Source of the DNA: CAWJHE01 sp964614855
GTDB lineage: Bacteria; Chloroflexota; Anaerolineae; Anaerolineales; UBA4823
NCBI GenBank assembly: GCA_964614855.1
Contig: CAZTMX010000049.1
Coordinates: 1-16,613, forward strand
Direction of reading: 5' to 3'
DNA length: 16,613 bases
The position numbers were made by a program, and so were the translations under genes. Of this stretch, positions 1-7,550 are shown one piece after another. The stretch's first letter is position 1. Each line of letters starts with the position of its first letter. The notes under the pieces are model-generated. The model worked only from the letters and a program-made list of their open reading frames with translations. It ran no database searches and was not told where the DNA came from.

Positions 1-1
1 C

Positions 2-433
2 AATGGGGATTTATATATCGCTGATGTCGGGCAGGATCAGTGGGAAGAAATAAACTATTTGCCTGCTGGAACACCCGGAGGTGCAAATTTTGGTTGGGAT
101 TTTTATGAAGGCACCCATCCTTATGGGCCGCAGGCAGCCCCAACGATCCCGCAAACAGTCCCGATTTATGAATACAACCATGAAAATGGTTGTTCTGTGA
201 CCGGCGGCACTGTCTACCGGGGAGAAACCTTACCGGAATTTAATGGGATTTACCTATACGGTGATTACTGTTCCGGGACGATTTGGGGGTTGTTGAGAAA
301 TGCACAAGGTGTCTGGCAGAATGCCCAGCTATTTACCAGCCTGGGGCCGATCAGCTCATTTGGCGAAGATGAGCAGCAGGAAATCTATCTGGTTAATCAT
401 TCGGGCACAGTATTTAGATTGGAAAGAAAATGA
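2..433 (+). CDS. PQQ-type glucose/sorbosone dehydrogenase, C-terminal fragment (5' end outside window)
   Basis: The reading frame is open from base 2 (Asn-Gly-Asp-Leu-Tyr-Ile-Ala-Asp-Val-Gly) to the TGA at 431-433, so this is the last ~143 residues of a gene starting left of the window. The TTG at 59 is only an internal codon. The text matches the end of the GSDH beta-propeller family (soluble PQQ-dependent aldose/sorbosone dehydrogenases): 'DVGQDQWEEIN', then 'GGANFGW', 'YEYNHENGCSVTGGTVYRG', 'YLYGDYCSGTIWGL' and a final blade ending 'GTVFRLERK'. The two cysteines (GCSV and DYCSG) are in the usual places for a disulfide, which fits an exported enzyme. Family members oxidise sugars outside the cytoplasm, but substrate and signal peptide cannot be judged from a fragment. 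Its stop overlaps the start of the next gene (ATGA), so the two are probably co-translated. Confidence 0.85.
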   Translation, partial: NGDLYIADVGQDQWEEINYLPAGTPGGANFGWDFYEGTHPYGPQAAPTIPQTVPIYEYNHENGCSVTGGTVYRGETLPEFNGIYLYGDYCSGTIWGLLRNAQGVWQNAQLFTSLGPISSFGEDEQQEIYLVNHSGTVFRLERK

Positions 434-3009
434 AAGAGGATCAGAAAATTAATTATTCCCAGGTGCAGCGAACCAAAAGAATGTATGGTTTGTGGTTTGG
501 TTTGCTTGCAGGCCTGGCGTTTGCCCTGGGAGTGTGGGGATTGGATGCGCTGATGCTTTACCGGGCGCATTCGGAATATCCCTGGATAAAGCTGCTGCTT
601 GGATTGCCGTTTTATCTGATCATTGCCGGGTTGGTCGGTTGGTTGACTGTAAAGATCGATAGTGGCCTGCTGGCTTTTGTGCTTTGGATGGGGACGGGCT
701 TGTGCTTTGTTTTCCTTGCCAGCCATATGCCTTACGAGGGACTTTCAACCTTCTTGGCTCGAATTAACCCGGATTACACGAGGACAACCATTTACCCATT
801 TGTTGAAAGCGCCCGTATGCGCATGGGTCTTTTGTATTTCATCGTTGGAGGCTTGACCGCAATAACAAGCGTCCTGCAATTCAATTTTGTTGAAGGCGCT
901 TTACGTGCTTCTTTGCCAATCTCCAGGGGGTTGACCCTGGCAGCAGCGATGCTTGTGTTTGCACCGATTGGTTTGTTGACAGATAACTTGATTAACCAAC
1001 CCCTGCGAGCCCCGGTTGTTGCTGTGGATCTTTTGTTGCAGAATAGCAAACAGGCAGTGGACCAACCGGTAACAAGGGAAAAGGCACGCCTAATGGGGTT
1101 GCGCGCGGTTAAACCTTTTGGCGATTTGGTCTCTAAACCATACACATTGGTTTTGGGAAATTATGATCCCGAATCGCAAAGCGAGACTACGGTTTTCGTC
1201 AAATTCGAAGAAGAGACCAGGACAATCTGGGGGAGTTGCTATGTCATTGATGCTTATCCTTCCTTCTGCCAGTTGAGTACAGATTTATTCATTGAAAGAT
1301 TGCACTGCTTGATGGAGAGCGGTGATGAAAAAGTGTGCCGGCTTAAATACGATGCTGGGGCAGAAGAGGATTTGCAGGTTATCAAGGAGAGTTTTGGCGT
1401 GCAACCGCCAGCCAGCATCTTCGACCAGCGCGGTCAATTGGTTCTGATTACCTTGTTTGGACCCGGGGATCAACAGGCACAATGCGAATTGCAGGTTGCC
1501 GGCGATATTGTGCTGCGGGGGTGCGAAGAAGTATCTGGAAGAATTTACGAGCCGGCAATCACGCCTGAACCGATACTGTTAGAAAGAACCGATACAGGCA
1601 CTCAAACTGCTCCAGCTGTTGCGCAGTCGATTATACCTGTGGCTAGCCAGGGGCTTGAGAAGCTGCAGGATGCTCCGCACTACACGATCTTTCTTGAAAT
1701 CCAACCAGAAGCTCTGGCTTATGATGGTCAGTTGATCTTGGATTACACCAATGCAGAGAATGGCTCTTTGCCATACCTGGTTTTCCGTCTGTTACCAAAC
1801 GGTCAGGGAAGTTTTGGCAATGGCTCGCTGGAAGTTTCGGGCATTCTGATTGACGGCAAGCCTGCTAAATATGAATTATCCGGTTTGGACACCATTCTGC
1901 AAGTAAATCTCCCATCTCCACTGGAAGTTGGTCAAAAAGCCCGTCTGGAATTTGAATTTGAAGGCAAGATACCTCGCGATTTCGGTGGGAACCAGACTCC
2001 TGCAGGGTACGGAATATTTAACCTGAGCGATAATGTCCTGGCGCTTTCTGCATGGTATCCTATGCTGGCGGTTTATGATGAGCGAGGGTGGAGCCTGGAT
2101 ATGCCGTCCGTAATCGGTGATTCAATCTACAGTGACACGGCATTTTATTCGGTCAGCGTAAATATTCCAGAGAACTACGTCGTCGCTACCTCGGGTGTGG
2201 AAGAAAAGCGCGAGTTGTTTGGAAATATGCAAAAACTGCGCTACGAGAGATTACCAGCCCGAGACTTCTTTATTGTTGCAAGTCCTGATTTTAAGAAGGT
2301 GAGCCGTGAGATAGATGGGACAAGGGTAAATGTGTATTATTTGCCTGATGAAAAACGCTCGGCGGATCAGGCTTTGGTTATCTCCGCTGAAAGCCTGAAG
2401 ATATTCAACCAAAAGTTTGGCAACTATCCTTACACCGAATTGGATGTGGTCAGCGCTCCGATGCGCAATGCGTTGGGAGTGGAATTTCCGCAAATTGTTT
2501 TGGTCTCCAGCGACGTGTTCAAAACCTTTGAAAAACCAGAGTTCACTGTGACGATCGCCCATGAAATTTCTCACCAATGGTGGTACAACGTGGTGGGGAA
2601 TGATGTCTTTCGACAGCCCTGGTTGGATGAAAGCCTGGCTACCTATTCATCAAGCCTGTATTATGAACTTGGGCCTGCAAAACTACGTCCTTCACCAGTG
2701 ATTTCTTATTGGCAAGAACGCTATGATCAGCTGGTGCAGGATGGTCTGGATAACCAGGTGACCCAAACCCTTGATTATTTTGAATCTCTGGATAATCCCA
2801 GGATATATGGCGGAATAGCCTATACAAAAGGGGCCTTGTTCTTTGTTGGCCTGCGAGAAGAAATCGGCGACCAGGCTTTCTTTACTGCTCTGCGAACCTA
2901 TTATCAGGCTAATATGTTCGACATCGCCACAACGCAGGATTTACTCCAGGTTTTTGAGGATGCTGCCGGGCGTTCCCTGGATGACTTTTACCAGAAATGG
3001 TTGTACTGA
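430..3009 (+). CDS. membrane-anchored M1-family zinc metallopeptidase with multi-helix N-terminus
   Basis: An 859-residue protein. The C-terminal half (about 410-859) is an M1 (gluzincin) aminopeptidase-type domain. The zinc site HEISH is at 711-715, the third ligand Glu734 sits in 'WLDESLA' exactly 18 residues beyond the second His, and Tyr798 in 'YTKGA' matches the family's transition-state Tyr. In place of the classical GAMEN exopeptidase loop is 'NALGVEFPQ' (680-688), as in M1-like proteins of uncertain N-terminal specificity. The N-terminus has about five hydrophobic helices (roughly 19-46, 53-76, 79-97, 132-150, 167-187). A region with six cysteines (270, 280, 293, 303, 352, 365) that I do not recognise follows, then a flexible Thr/Pro/Ala-rich stretch near 377-400. 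An odd helix number with a cytoplasmic N-terminus would put the peptidase outside the cell (inference). The ATG at 430 overlaps the previous stop and has GGAAAG just upstream. Confidence 0.88.
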   Translation: MKEDQKINYSQVQRTKRMYGLWFGLLAGLAFALGVWGLDALMLYRAHSEYPWIKLLLGLPFYLIIAGLVGWLTVKIDSGLLAFVLWMGTGLCFVFLASHMPYEGLSTFLARINPDYTRTTIYPFVESARMRMGLLYFIVGGLTAITSVLQFNFVEGALRASLPISRGLTLAAAMLVFAPIGLLTDNLINQPLRAPVVAVDLLLQNSKQAVDQPVTREKARLMGLRAVKPFGDLVSKPYTLVLGNYDPESQSETTVFVKFEEETRTIWGSCYVIDAYPSFCQLSTDLFIERLHCLMESGDEKVCRLKYDAGAEEDLQVIKESFGVQPPASIFDQRGQLVLITLFGPGDQQAQCELQVAGDIVLRGCEEVSGRIYEPAITPEPILLERTDTGTQTAPAVAQSIIPVASQGLEKLQDAPHYTIFLEIQPEALAYDGQLILDYTNAENGSLPYLVFRLLPNGQGSFGNGSLEVSGILIDGKPAKYELSGLDTILQVNLPSPLEVGQKARLEFEFEGKIPRDFGGNQTPAGYGIFNLSDNVLALSAWYPMLAVYDERGWSLDMPSVIGDSIYSDTAFYSVSVNIPENYVVATSGVEEKRELFGNMQKLRYERLPARDFFIVASPDFKKVSREIDGTRVNVYYLPDEKRSADQALVISAESLKIFNQKFGNYPYTELDVVSAPMRNALGVEFPQIVLVSSDVFKTFEKPEFTVTIAHEISHQWWYNVVGNDVFRQPWLDESLATYSSSLYYELGPAKLRPSPVISYWQERYDQLVQDGLDNQVTQTLDYFESLDNPRIYGGIAYTKGALFFVGLREEIGDQAFFTALRTYYQANMFDIATTQDLLQVFEDAAGRSLDDFYQKWLY

Positions 3010-3022
3010 AGATCGCTGCCAC

Positions 3023-3028
3023 AGGAGG
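3023..3028 (+). promoter_or_regulatory. Shine-Dalgarno AGGAGG fixing a GTG start at 3035
   Basis: A perfect AGGAGG lies six bases before GTG 3035. It sits after the stop of the peptidase gene (3009) and decides against the longer in-frame extension back to 2843, which lies inside the peptidase gene. Confidence 0.8.
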
Positions 3029-3034
3029 TTGATC

Positions 3035-3628
3035 GTGTATTTGGGTGACCAGTTATTTCAGGGTGAAAGAATCTGCCTTGGCGCTATCGATCATGAAAAA
3101 GATGCGGAGGTCGAATCGCATTGGACACACGATGTGGAAACGATGCGTTTGCTCAGCGCGGATATTTATCGACCATTATCGCCCGAGCAGGTAAAGAAGC
3201 GCTATGAAGCAATTGAAAAAGAACAAGAGGAAAATAAGAACCTGTTCTACTTCACCATCCGTTCCAGGGAAGATGACCGGCTTTTGGGTTTTGTCAGGTT
3301 ATTTTGGGTGGATTGGACGAATGGTTTTGCTTTTCTGCAAATGGGCATCGGTGATCCGGCTAACCGGAGAAAGGGGCTGGGGACTGAAGCTTTGCGCCTT
3401 ATTTTGCGTTATGCTTTCGCAGAGCTCAATCTGCACCGGTTGACAGCGGTAACAGCAAGCTATAACCAGGGAGCAGTTGAATTTTTCAAGAAGGAAGGTT
3501 TCCTGGAGGAAGTCCGGCAGAGGCAAGCAATTGATAGGGGTGGACAGCGCTGGGACGCGTTGCAGCTTGGGTTACTGAGAGATGAATGGCGAACCAGAAA
3601 TGAGGTAGGGGATCATACTCATGGATAA
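3035..3628 (+). CDS. GNAT-family N-acetyltransferase (RimJ/RimL-like), first of a tandem pair
   Basis: A 197-residue protein started at GTG 3035 because of the AGGAGG six bases upstream and the position after the preceding stop. The acetyl-CoA-binding motif A is visible around 106-119 (G..DPANRRKGLGTEA), followed by 'LILRYAFAELNLHRL' and the motif B region 'YNQGAVEFFKKEGF' near 143-156. This is the pattern of the RimJ/RimL branch, which acetylates protein N-termini, amino sugars or small-molecule amines; the substrate cannot be told. It lies 25 bases after the peptidase gene and overlaps the next GNAT gene by 8 bases. Length and layout match that neighbour closely, so the two probably arose by duplication. 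An ordinary cytoplasmic enzyme. Confidence 0.85.
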   Translation: MYLGDQLFQGERICLGAIDHEKDAEVESHWTHDVETMRLLSADIYRPLSPEQVKKRYEAIEKEQEENKNLFYFTIRSREDDRLLGFVRLFWVDWTNGFAFLQMGIGDPANRRKGLGTEALRLILRYAFAELNLHRLTAVTASYNQGAVEFFKKEGFLEEVRQRQAIDRGGQRWDALQLGLLRDEWRTRNEVGDHTHG

Positions 3629-4184
3629 TCAACTTCTTCAAGGTGAGCTGGTTCGCTTGACTGCAGAAAATCCACAAATCATTGCGGAAGCATTTGCGCG
3701 CTGGTCACGCGATTCCGAGTACTGGCGTTTATCAACCAGCGATCCATCTTTTCCCAGGTCGGTAAAGAAGACAAAAGAATGGCTTGAAAAAGATCTTCTA
3801 AAAGAAAAGCCTGAATACACCATGTTCATCATCCGCAGATTGGAGGATGACCGTTTGATTGGTGAAACCGGCTTGGAGTCACCCATGTGGTCAAACGGAG
3901 ATGCTTATGTTGGGATCGGTCTGGGCGAGCAGGATTGCTGGGGCAAGGGCTACGGTACGGATGCCATGCGCCTGATCTTGAAGTATGCGTTCACTGAACT
4001 GAATCTATTTCGCGTTTCGCTAAATGTTTTTGAGTATAACCCGCGTGCCATTCGATCCTATGAAAAAGCAGGTTTCAAACACGAGGGCAGGATACGCGAA
4101 TTTTTACATAAAGATGGAAAGTATTATGACCTGATCTATATGGGGATTTTGCGCTCCGAGTGGCAAGAAATCACGGGTAATTGA
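3621..4184 (+). CDS. GNAT-family N-acetyltransferase (RimJ/RimL-like), second of a tandem pair
   Basis: A 187-residue protein beginning at ATG 3621, inside the last codons of the first GNAT gene (8-base overlap), with the purine-rich GAGGTAGGGG upstream. Motif A reads QDCWGKGYGTDAMR at 104-117, followed by 'LILKYAFTELNLFRV' and 'YNPRAIRSYEKAGFKHEGRIRE', the classic RimJ/RimL-type signature including the Tyr-Glu-Lys-x-Gly-Phe block. The opening 'MDNQLLQGELVRL' parallels 'MYLGDQLFQGERICL' of the neighbour. Family role: transfer of acetyl from acetyl-CoA to a primary amine. Its conserved blocks look closer to the textbook family than those of its neighbour; substrates are unknown for both. Confidence 0.87.
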   Translation: MDNQLLQGELVRLTAENPQIIAEAFARWSRDSEYWRLSTSDPSFPRSVKKTKEWLEKDLLKEKPEYTMFIIRRLEDDRLIGETGLESPMWSNGDAYVGIGLGEQDCWGKGYGTDAMRLILKYAFTELNLFRVSLNVFEYNPRAIRSYEKAGFKHEGRIREFLHKDGKYYDLIYMGILRSEWQEITGN

Positions 4185-4202
4185 TAATTGGGGGATAAGA
4201 TT

Positions 4203-4814
4203 ATGGCAATCAAAGCGGTCATCTGGGATATGGGGGGTGTTTTGCTCAGGACAGAAGATTATGCTCCGCGACATGCCCTGGCAAGGCGAATGAACATCAC
4301 ACCAGAAGCATTGGAACATGAGGTGTTTTCAAATGACTCGGGGATGCGTGCACAACGTGGTGAAATTCCGGTTGAGGAACATTGGGAGAATATCCGCCAG
4401 CACTTTTCACTGGACGCCGGAGGTTTGATAACATTTCGTGATGATTTTTTTGCCGGGGATCAGTTGGATCGAGAATTGGTGGGGTTTCTTAATTCGCTGA
4501 GGAAAAAATACAAAGTTGGGTTACTGAGCAACAATTTTTCGGACTTGCGCTATTTGATCCAGGATGTGTGGGATATTTCCGGTGCATTTGATGACATGAT
4601 CATATCCGCCGAGGTGGGTTTGCTAAAACCTGATCCAGAAATATTCTTGTTGTCTGCAGAGCGATTGGAAGTTCGACCTGAGGAAGCTGTCTTCTTGGAC
4701 GATTTCTTGCATAATGTGGCAGGTGCAAGGTCTGTGGGTATGCATGCGATCCATTTCAAGAGTGCAGCACAGGCTCGTAGTGAACTGGCGACCTTGTATT
4801 GCGTTACAAAATGA
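4203..4814 (+). CDS. HAD-superfamily hydrolase (YihX/epoxide-hydrolase-N-like subfamily)
   Basis: A 203-residue protein. I chose ATG 4203 because GGGGG at 4190-4194 lies eight bases upstream; a TTG at 4188 would add five residues without a ribosome site. All four HAD motifs are visible: I 'WDMGGVLL' with nucleophile Asp9; II 'GLLSNNFSD' with Ser109; III Lys142 in 'LLKPDPEIF'; IV 'VFLDDFLHNV' with Asp166/Asp167. The second acid of motif I (Asp+2) is Gly11, as in the YihX-type 'DxGxV' subgroup, so phosphatase activity remains possible. A helical cap follows motif I (about 18-85). Likely cytoplasmic, acting on a small phosphorylated or halogenated substrate that I cannot name. It lies 18 bases after the second GNAT gene and 17 bases before the amidase start. 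Confidence 0.85.
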   Translation: MAIKAVIWDMGGVLLRTEDYAPRHALARRMNITPEALEHEVFSNDSGMRAQRGEIPVEEHWENIRQHFSLDAGGLITFRDDFFAGDQLDRELVGFLNSLRKKYKVGLLSNNFSDLRYLIQDVWDISGAFDDMIISAEVGLLKPDPEIFLLSAERLEVRPEEAVFLDDFLHNVAGARSVGMHAIHFKSAAQARSELATLYCVTK

Positions 4815-4818
4815 GAGA

Positions 4819-4825
4819 GGGGAGG
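4819..4825 (+). promoter_or_regulatory. Shine-Dalgarno GGGGAGG fixing a GTG start at 4832
   Basis: A strong GGGGAGG sits six bases before GTG 4832. The alternative in-frame starts (TTG 4799, ATG 4811) lie within or on the end of the HAD gene and would place this ribosome site inside the coding region. Confidence 0.75.
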
Positions 4826-4831
4826 ACGACT

Positions 4832-6241
4832 GTGATTGATCAGGATATTTTCGGAATGGACATTGATGAAGTCGCCAAACAATTCAAGAGTGGGGATCTC
4901 TCTCCGGTGGATTTGACGCAGTTTTACCTTGAGCGGATCAAAACACATGACAGAAAAATCAACAGTCTCATCACAGTTACGCCCGATCTGGCACTTGAAC
5001 ATGCGATAAAAGCCGAAAGAGCTTACCAGGAGTTGCGCCAGGGGAAACGGGATGATGTCCATCCTTTGCAGGGAATACCGCTCACCTTAAAGGATCTTTA
5101 CCAGACAAAAGGCATTCCCACAACAGCTGGTGCGGGTTTCTTAAGTAATAACATTCCAGATACAGATGCCCTGGTTGCCGATAAGCTCCTGTCTGCCGGG
5201 ATGGTTCTTCTGGGTAAAAACAATATGCACGAGATTGCGCTGGGATTGACCAATGTCAACGCTCATTATGGAAATTGTCATAATCCCTGGGCTCTGGATC
5301 GTGTAACCGGCGGATCGTCGGGCGGCTCGGCTGCAGCGATAGCGGCAGGGTTGTGCAAGGTCTCCCTGGGCAGCGACACCGGCGGTTCTACGCGTGTCCC
5401 CGCCGGATTGTGCGGCGTGGTGGGTTTGAAACCCACTTTTGGGCGCATCAGCCTGCAGGGGGTCATCCCTCTCAGTCACAATCTTGATCATGTGGGACCT
5501 ATGGGGATGCGCGTCAAAGATGTAGCGTATCTGCTGCAACAAATTTCCGGGTACGATCCGGCAGACCCGTATTCGATAGATCGACCGGTTGACGATTACC
5601 TTTCTCATATCCAGCAAGGTGTGCGTGGTTGGCGGGTGGCGCTGGCTGATGATGATTATATCCAACAGGCTGACGGCGAAGTGCTGGGTATTGTGCAGCA
5701 GGCTGCCAGGGAGTTTGAAAAATTAGGAGCGCAGGTGATTAAGACGAACCTGCCTGAAATGGGAACGGCAGCCAGCAATAACAGCTTGATGGTGGTGAGC
5801 GATGCTGCAGTCCTGTATGTAGAAAGGTTTCGTTTCCATCCAGAGGCATTTGGCGAGGATATCCAGCAGCGATTGTCAGGCGGCTTGAAGGTATCCCTGG
5901 AAGAATATGTGCATGCGCGTGAACAACAGGTGATCATCAGGCGGCGCTTTGAACGTTTCTTTACTGATTATGACATCCTGCTTACCCCGACAACGCTGGT
6001 GCCTGCGCCTCTCATTGAAGGCCCAAGTGCACTGGAACAGGCACGTGTGCTGACGCGCTTTACTGCCCCGTTCAACCTGACCGGTTTACCGGCGATGTCC
6101 ATGCCTTGTGGGTTTACAAAAACCGGTCTTCCAGTTGGTCTGCAGATCATTTCCGCACCCTGGCGGGAGGCTGCTATTTTACGTGCTGGATATTCTTACG
6201 AAACTGCCACACAATGGTACAGGATTAGACCGAGTTTATGA
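4832..6241 (+). CDS. amidase-signature family amidase
   Basis: A 469-residue protein starting at GTG 4832, chosen by its ribosome site. The amidase-signature catalytic triad is complete with the right spacing: Lys87 in 'PLTLKDLY', cis-Ser162 in 'GGSSGGSAAAIAAG' and nucleophile Ser186 in 'GSDTGGSTRVPAGLCG'. Intervals of 75 and 24 residues match GatA and FAAH. The C-terminal part 'TAPFNLTGLPAMSMPCGFTKTGLPVGLQI' is also typical. These enzymes hydrolyse amide bonds of small molecules or serve as GatA in Glu/Asp-tRNA amidation. With no gatB or gatC beside it and a transporter next door, a free-standing amidase is more likely. Its stop overlaps the transporter start (ATGA), suggesting coupled expression and perhaps a shared substrate (inference). 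Confidence 0.88.
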   Translation: MIDQDIFGMDIDEVAKQFKSGDLSPVDLTQFYLERIKTHDRKINSLITVTPDLALEHAIKAERAYQELRQGKRDDVHPLQGIPLTLKDLYQTKGIPTTAGAGFLSNNIPDTDALVADKLLSAGMVLLGKNNMHEIALGLTNVNAHYGNCHNPWALDRVTGGSSGGSAAAIAAGLCKVSLGSDTGGSTRVPAGLCGVVGLKPTFGRISLQGVIPLSHNLDHVGPMGMRVKDVAYLLQQISGYDPADPYSIDRPVDDYLSHIQQGVRGWRVALADDDYIQQADGEVLGIVQQAAREFEKLGAQVIKTNLPEMGTAASNNSLMVVSDAAVLYVERFRFHPEAFGEDIQQRLSGGLKVSLEEYVHAREQQVIIRRRFERFFTDYDILLTPTTLVPAPLIEGPSALEQARVLTRFTAPFNLTGLPAMSMPCGFTKTGLPVGLQIISAPWREAAILRAGYSYETATQWYRIRPSL

Positions 6242-7467
6242 ATAAACCCGGTGCTTATACTATTTATCTTCTGCAAGAGGCTGCTGCCTCTTTCCTCTTC
6301 AGTATGGTCTTTACCGCCAGTGCGATCTACCAGGTTTCAGTTGTGGGATTGACCCCACTGCAACTCGTGCTGGTTGGCACTACCCTGGAGCTGGCGATTT
6401 TTATCTTTGAGGTGCCTACTGGGGTTGTGGCGGATGTCTTTAGCCGAAAGCTTTCCATTATTATTGGATGGCTGTTGGTTGGATTGGGTTTCCTTGTTGA
6501 AGGATCTTTTCCCTGGTTTGTACCCATCCTGATGGCGCAACTTATCTGGGGAATAGGCTATACCTTCACTAGCGGCGCCACCCAGGCCTGGATTACCGAT
6601 GAGATTGGAGAAGCCTTGGTGGGGAAAGCCTTTATCCGGGCGGGGCAGTGGGCGATGATAGCTGCCTTGTTGGGCACTGCTGCGGGGATGGCGCTGGGAG
6701 CCAGCCGGGTGAATATTCCCATTCAGGCTGGTGGTGCTGGATTGATCCTTTTGGGTGTATTGTTGATCTTTTTAATGCCTGAAACAAATTTCCACCCTGT
6801 GGAACCTGGCAACCGGCACTCCTGGAAAACGATGTCTACCACATTTCTCAAGGGGTTGAACCTCGTCCAATCTCGCCCTGGTCTTATGCGAATATTGGCT
6901 ATCGGCTTTTTCTACGGTCTGTATAGCGAGGGTTTTGACCGCTTGTGGACAAAGCATATCCTGGATAATATTGGCCTCCCTGCCAATCCAGAGCTTCAAC
7001 CTGTGGTGTGGATTGGGCTTCTGCGCAGCGCTGGAATGCTGCTTACTGTGGCGGCGATGGAGGTTGCACACCGAAAAATCCTGACGGAAAATATTAGCAA
7101 CGTGGTCCGGGCCTTGCTCCTTCTAAGCCTGGTATTATTCCTGGGCTTGTTGGGTTTTGCAGCAGGGAACACCTTCTGGCTTGTAGTGGGTTTTTATTGG
7201 ATGATCAGTATTTCCCGTCAGGTGATTGGCCCGGTTTACACTGCCTGGGTGAACCAACGGCTTGATTCGAGTGTGCGGGCGACGGTACTATCTATGAGCG
7301 GGCAGGTGGATGCTATCGGTCAAATTATCGGCGGACCAGGGGTTGGGTTGATTGGTAATCTAAGTTCCGTAAGAACGGCACTCATGACATCCGGTGCCAT
7401 CCTTTCCCCTATATTTGCGCTATACCGCCTGGCGCTGAAAGAGGATAAAAATCAAGTGGAAGAATAG
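6238..7467 (+). CDS. MFS transporter
   Basis: A 409-residue, strongly hydrophobic protein with about twelve predicted helices. The major-facilitator motif A between helices 2 and 3 is clear: 'EVPTGVVADVFSRK' at 58-71, with Asp66 and Arg70. This 'EVPTG..AD' type occurs in many uncharacterised efflux-like MFS proteins of Gram-positives and Chloroflexota. A cytoplasmic middle loop lies around 180-210. The substrate is unknown; export of a drug-like or modified compound would fit the neighbouring acetyltransferases and amidase but is not shown. It is translationally coupled to the amidase (ATGA, 6238-6241) and is the last gene of the block, followed at once by a hairpin terminator. Confidence 0.87.
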   Translation: MNKPGAYTIYLLQEAAASFLFSMVFTASAIYQVSVVGLTPLQLVLVGTTLELAIFIFEVPTGVVADVFSRKLSIIIGWLLVGLGFLVEGSFPWFVPILMAQLIWGIGYTFTSGATQAWITDEIGEALVGKAFIRAGQWAMIAALLGTAAGMALGASRVNIPIQAGGAGLILLGVLLIFLMPETNFHPVEPGNRHSWKTMSTTFLKGLNLVQSRPGLMRILAIGFFYGLYSEGFDRLWTKHILDNIGLPANPELQPVVWIGLLRSAGMLLTVAAMEVAHRKILTENISNVVRALLLLSLVLFLGLLGFAAGNTFWLVVGFYWMISISRQVIGPVYTAWVNQRLDSSVRATVLSMSGQVDAIGQIIGGPGVGLIGNLSSVRTALMTSGAILSPIFALYRLALKEDKNQVEE

Positions 7468-7468
7468 A

Positions 7469-7503
7469 AAAGGGGCAGCCCGATTGTCCGGAGCTGCCCC
7501 TTT
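7469..7503. terminator. bidirectional intrinsic terminator between convergent blocks
   Basis: A perfect 11-base inverted repeat, AAAGGGGCAGC at 7469-7479 and GCTGCCCCTTT at 7493-7503, encloses a 13-base loop in which CCG/CGG can extend the stem. It begins one base after the MFS stop and lies 48 bases from the stop of the opposing ligase gene. A-rich and T-rich flanks on both sides (an AAAA run at the left arm, TTT on the right) let it work for both strands, although the + strand T-run is short. Confidence 0.8.
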
Positions 7504-7550
7504 GGCTTGCCGAGTGTCTTCCCTGGGGATTAAGTTATCTCATCAGTAAA

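Noticed and set aside
2843..3034. Extension of the first GNAT gene back into the peptidase gene
   Set aside because: The extra 64 residues overlap the peptidase coding region and look random; AGGAGG before GTG 3035 defines the start.
4832..6241. Calling the amidase GatA
   Set aside because: The triad fits GatA, but there are no gatB/gatC genes nearby and the GatA-specific context is missing, so a generic amidase is safer.
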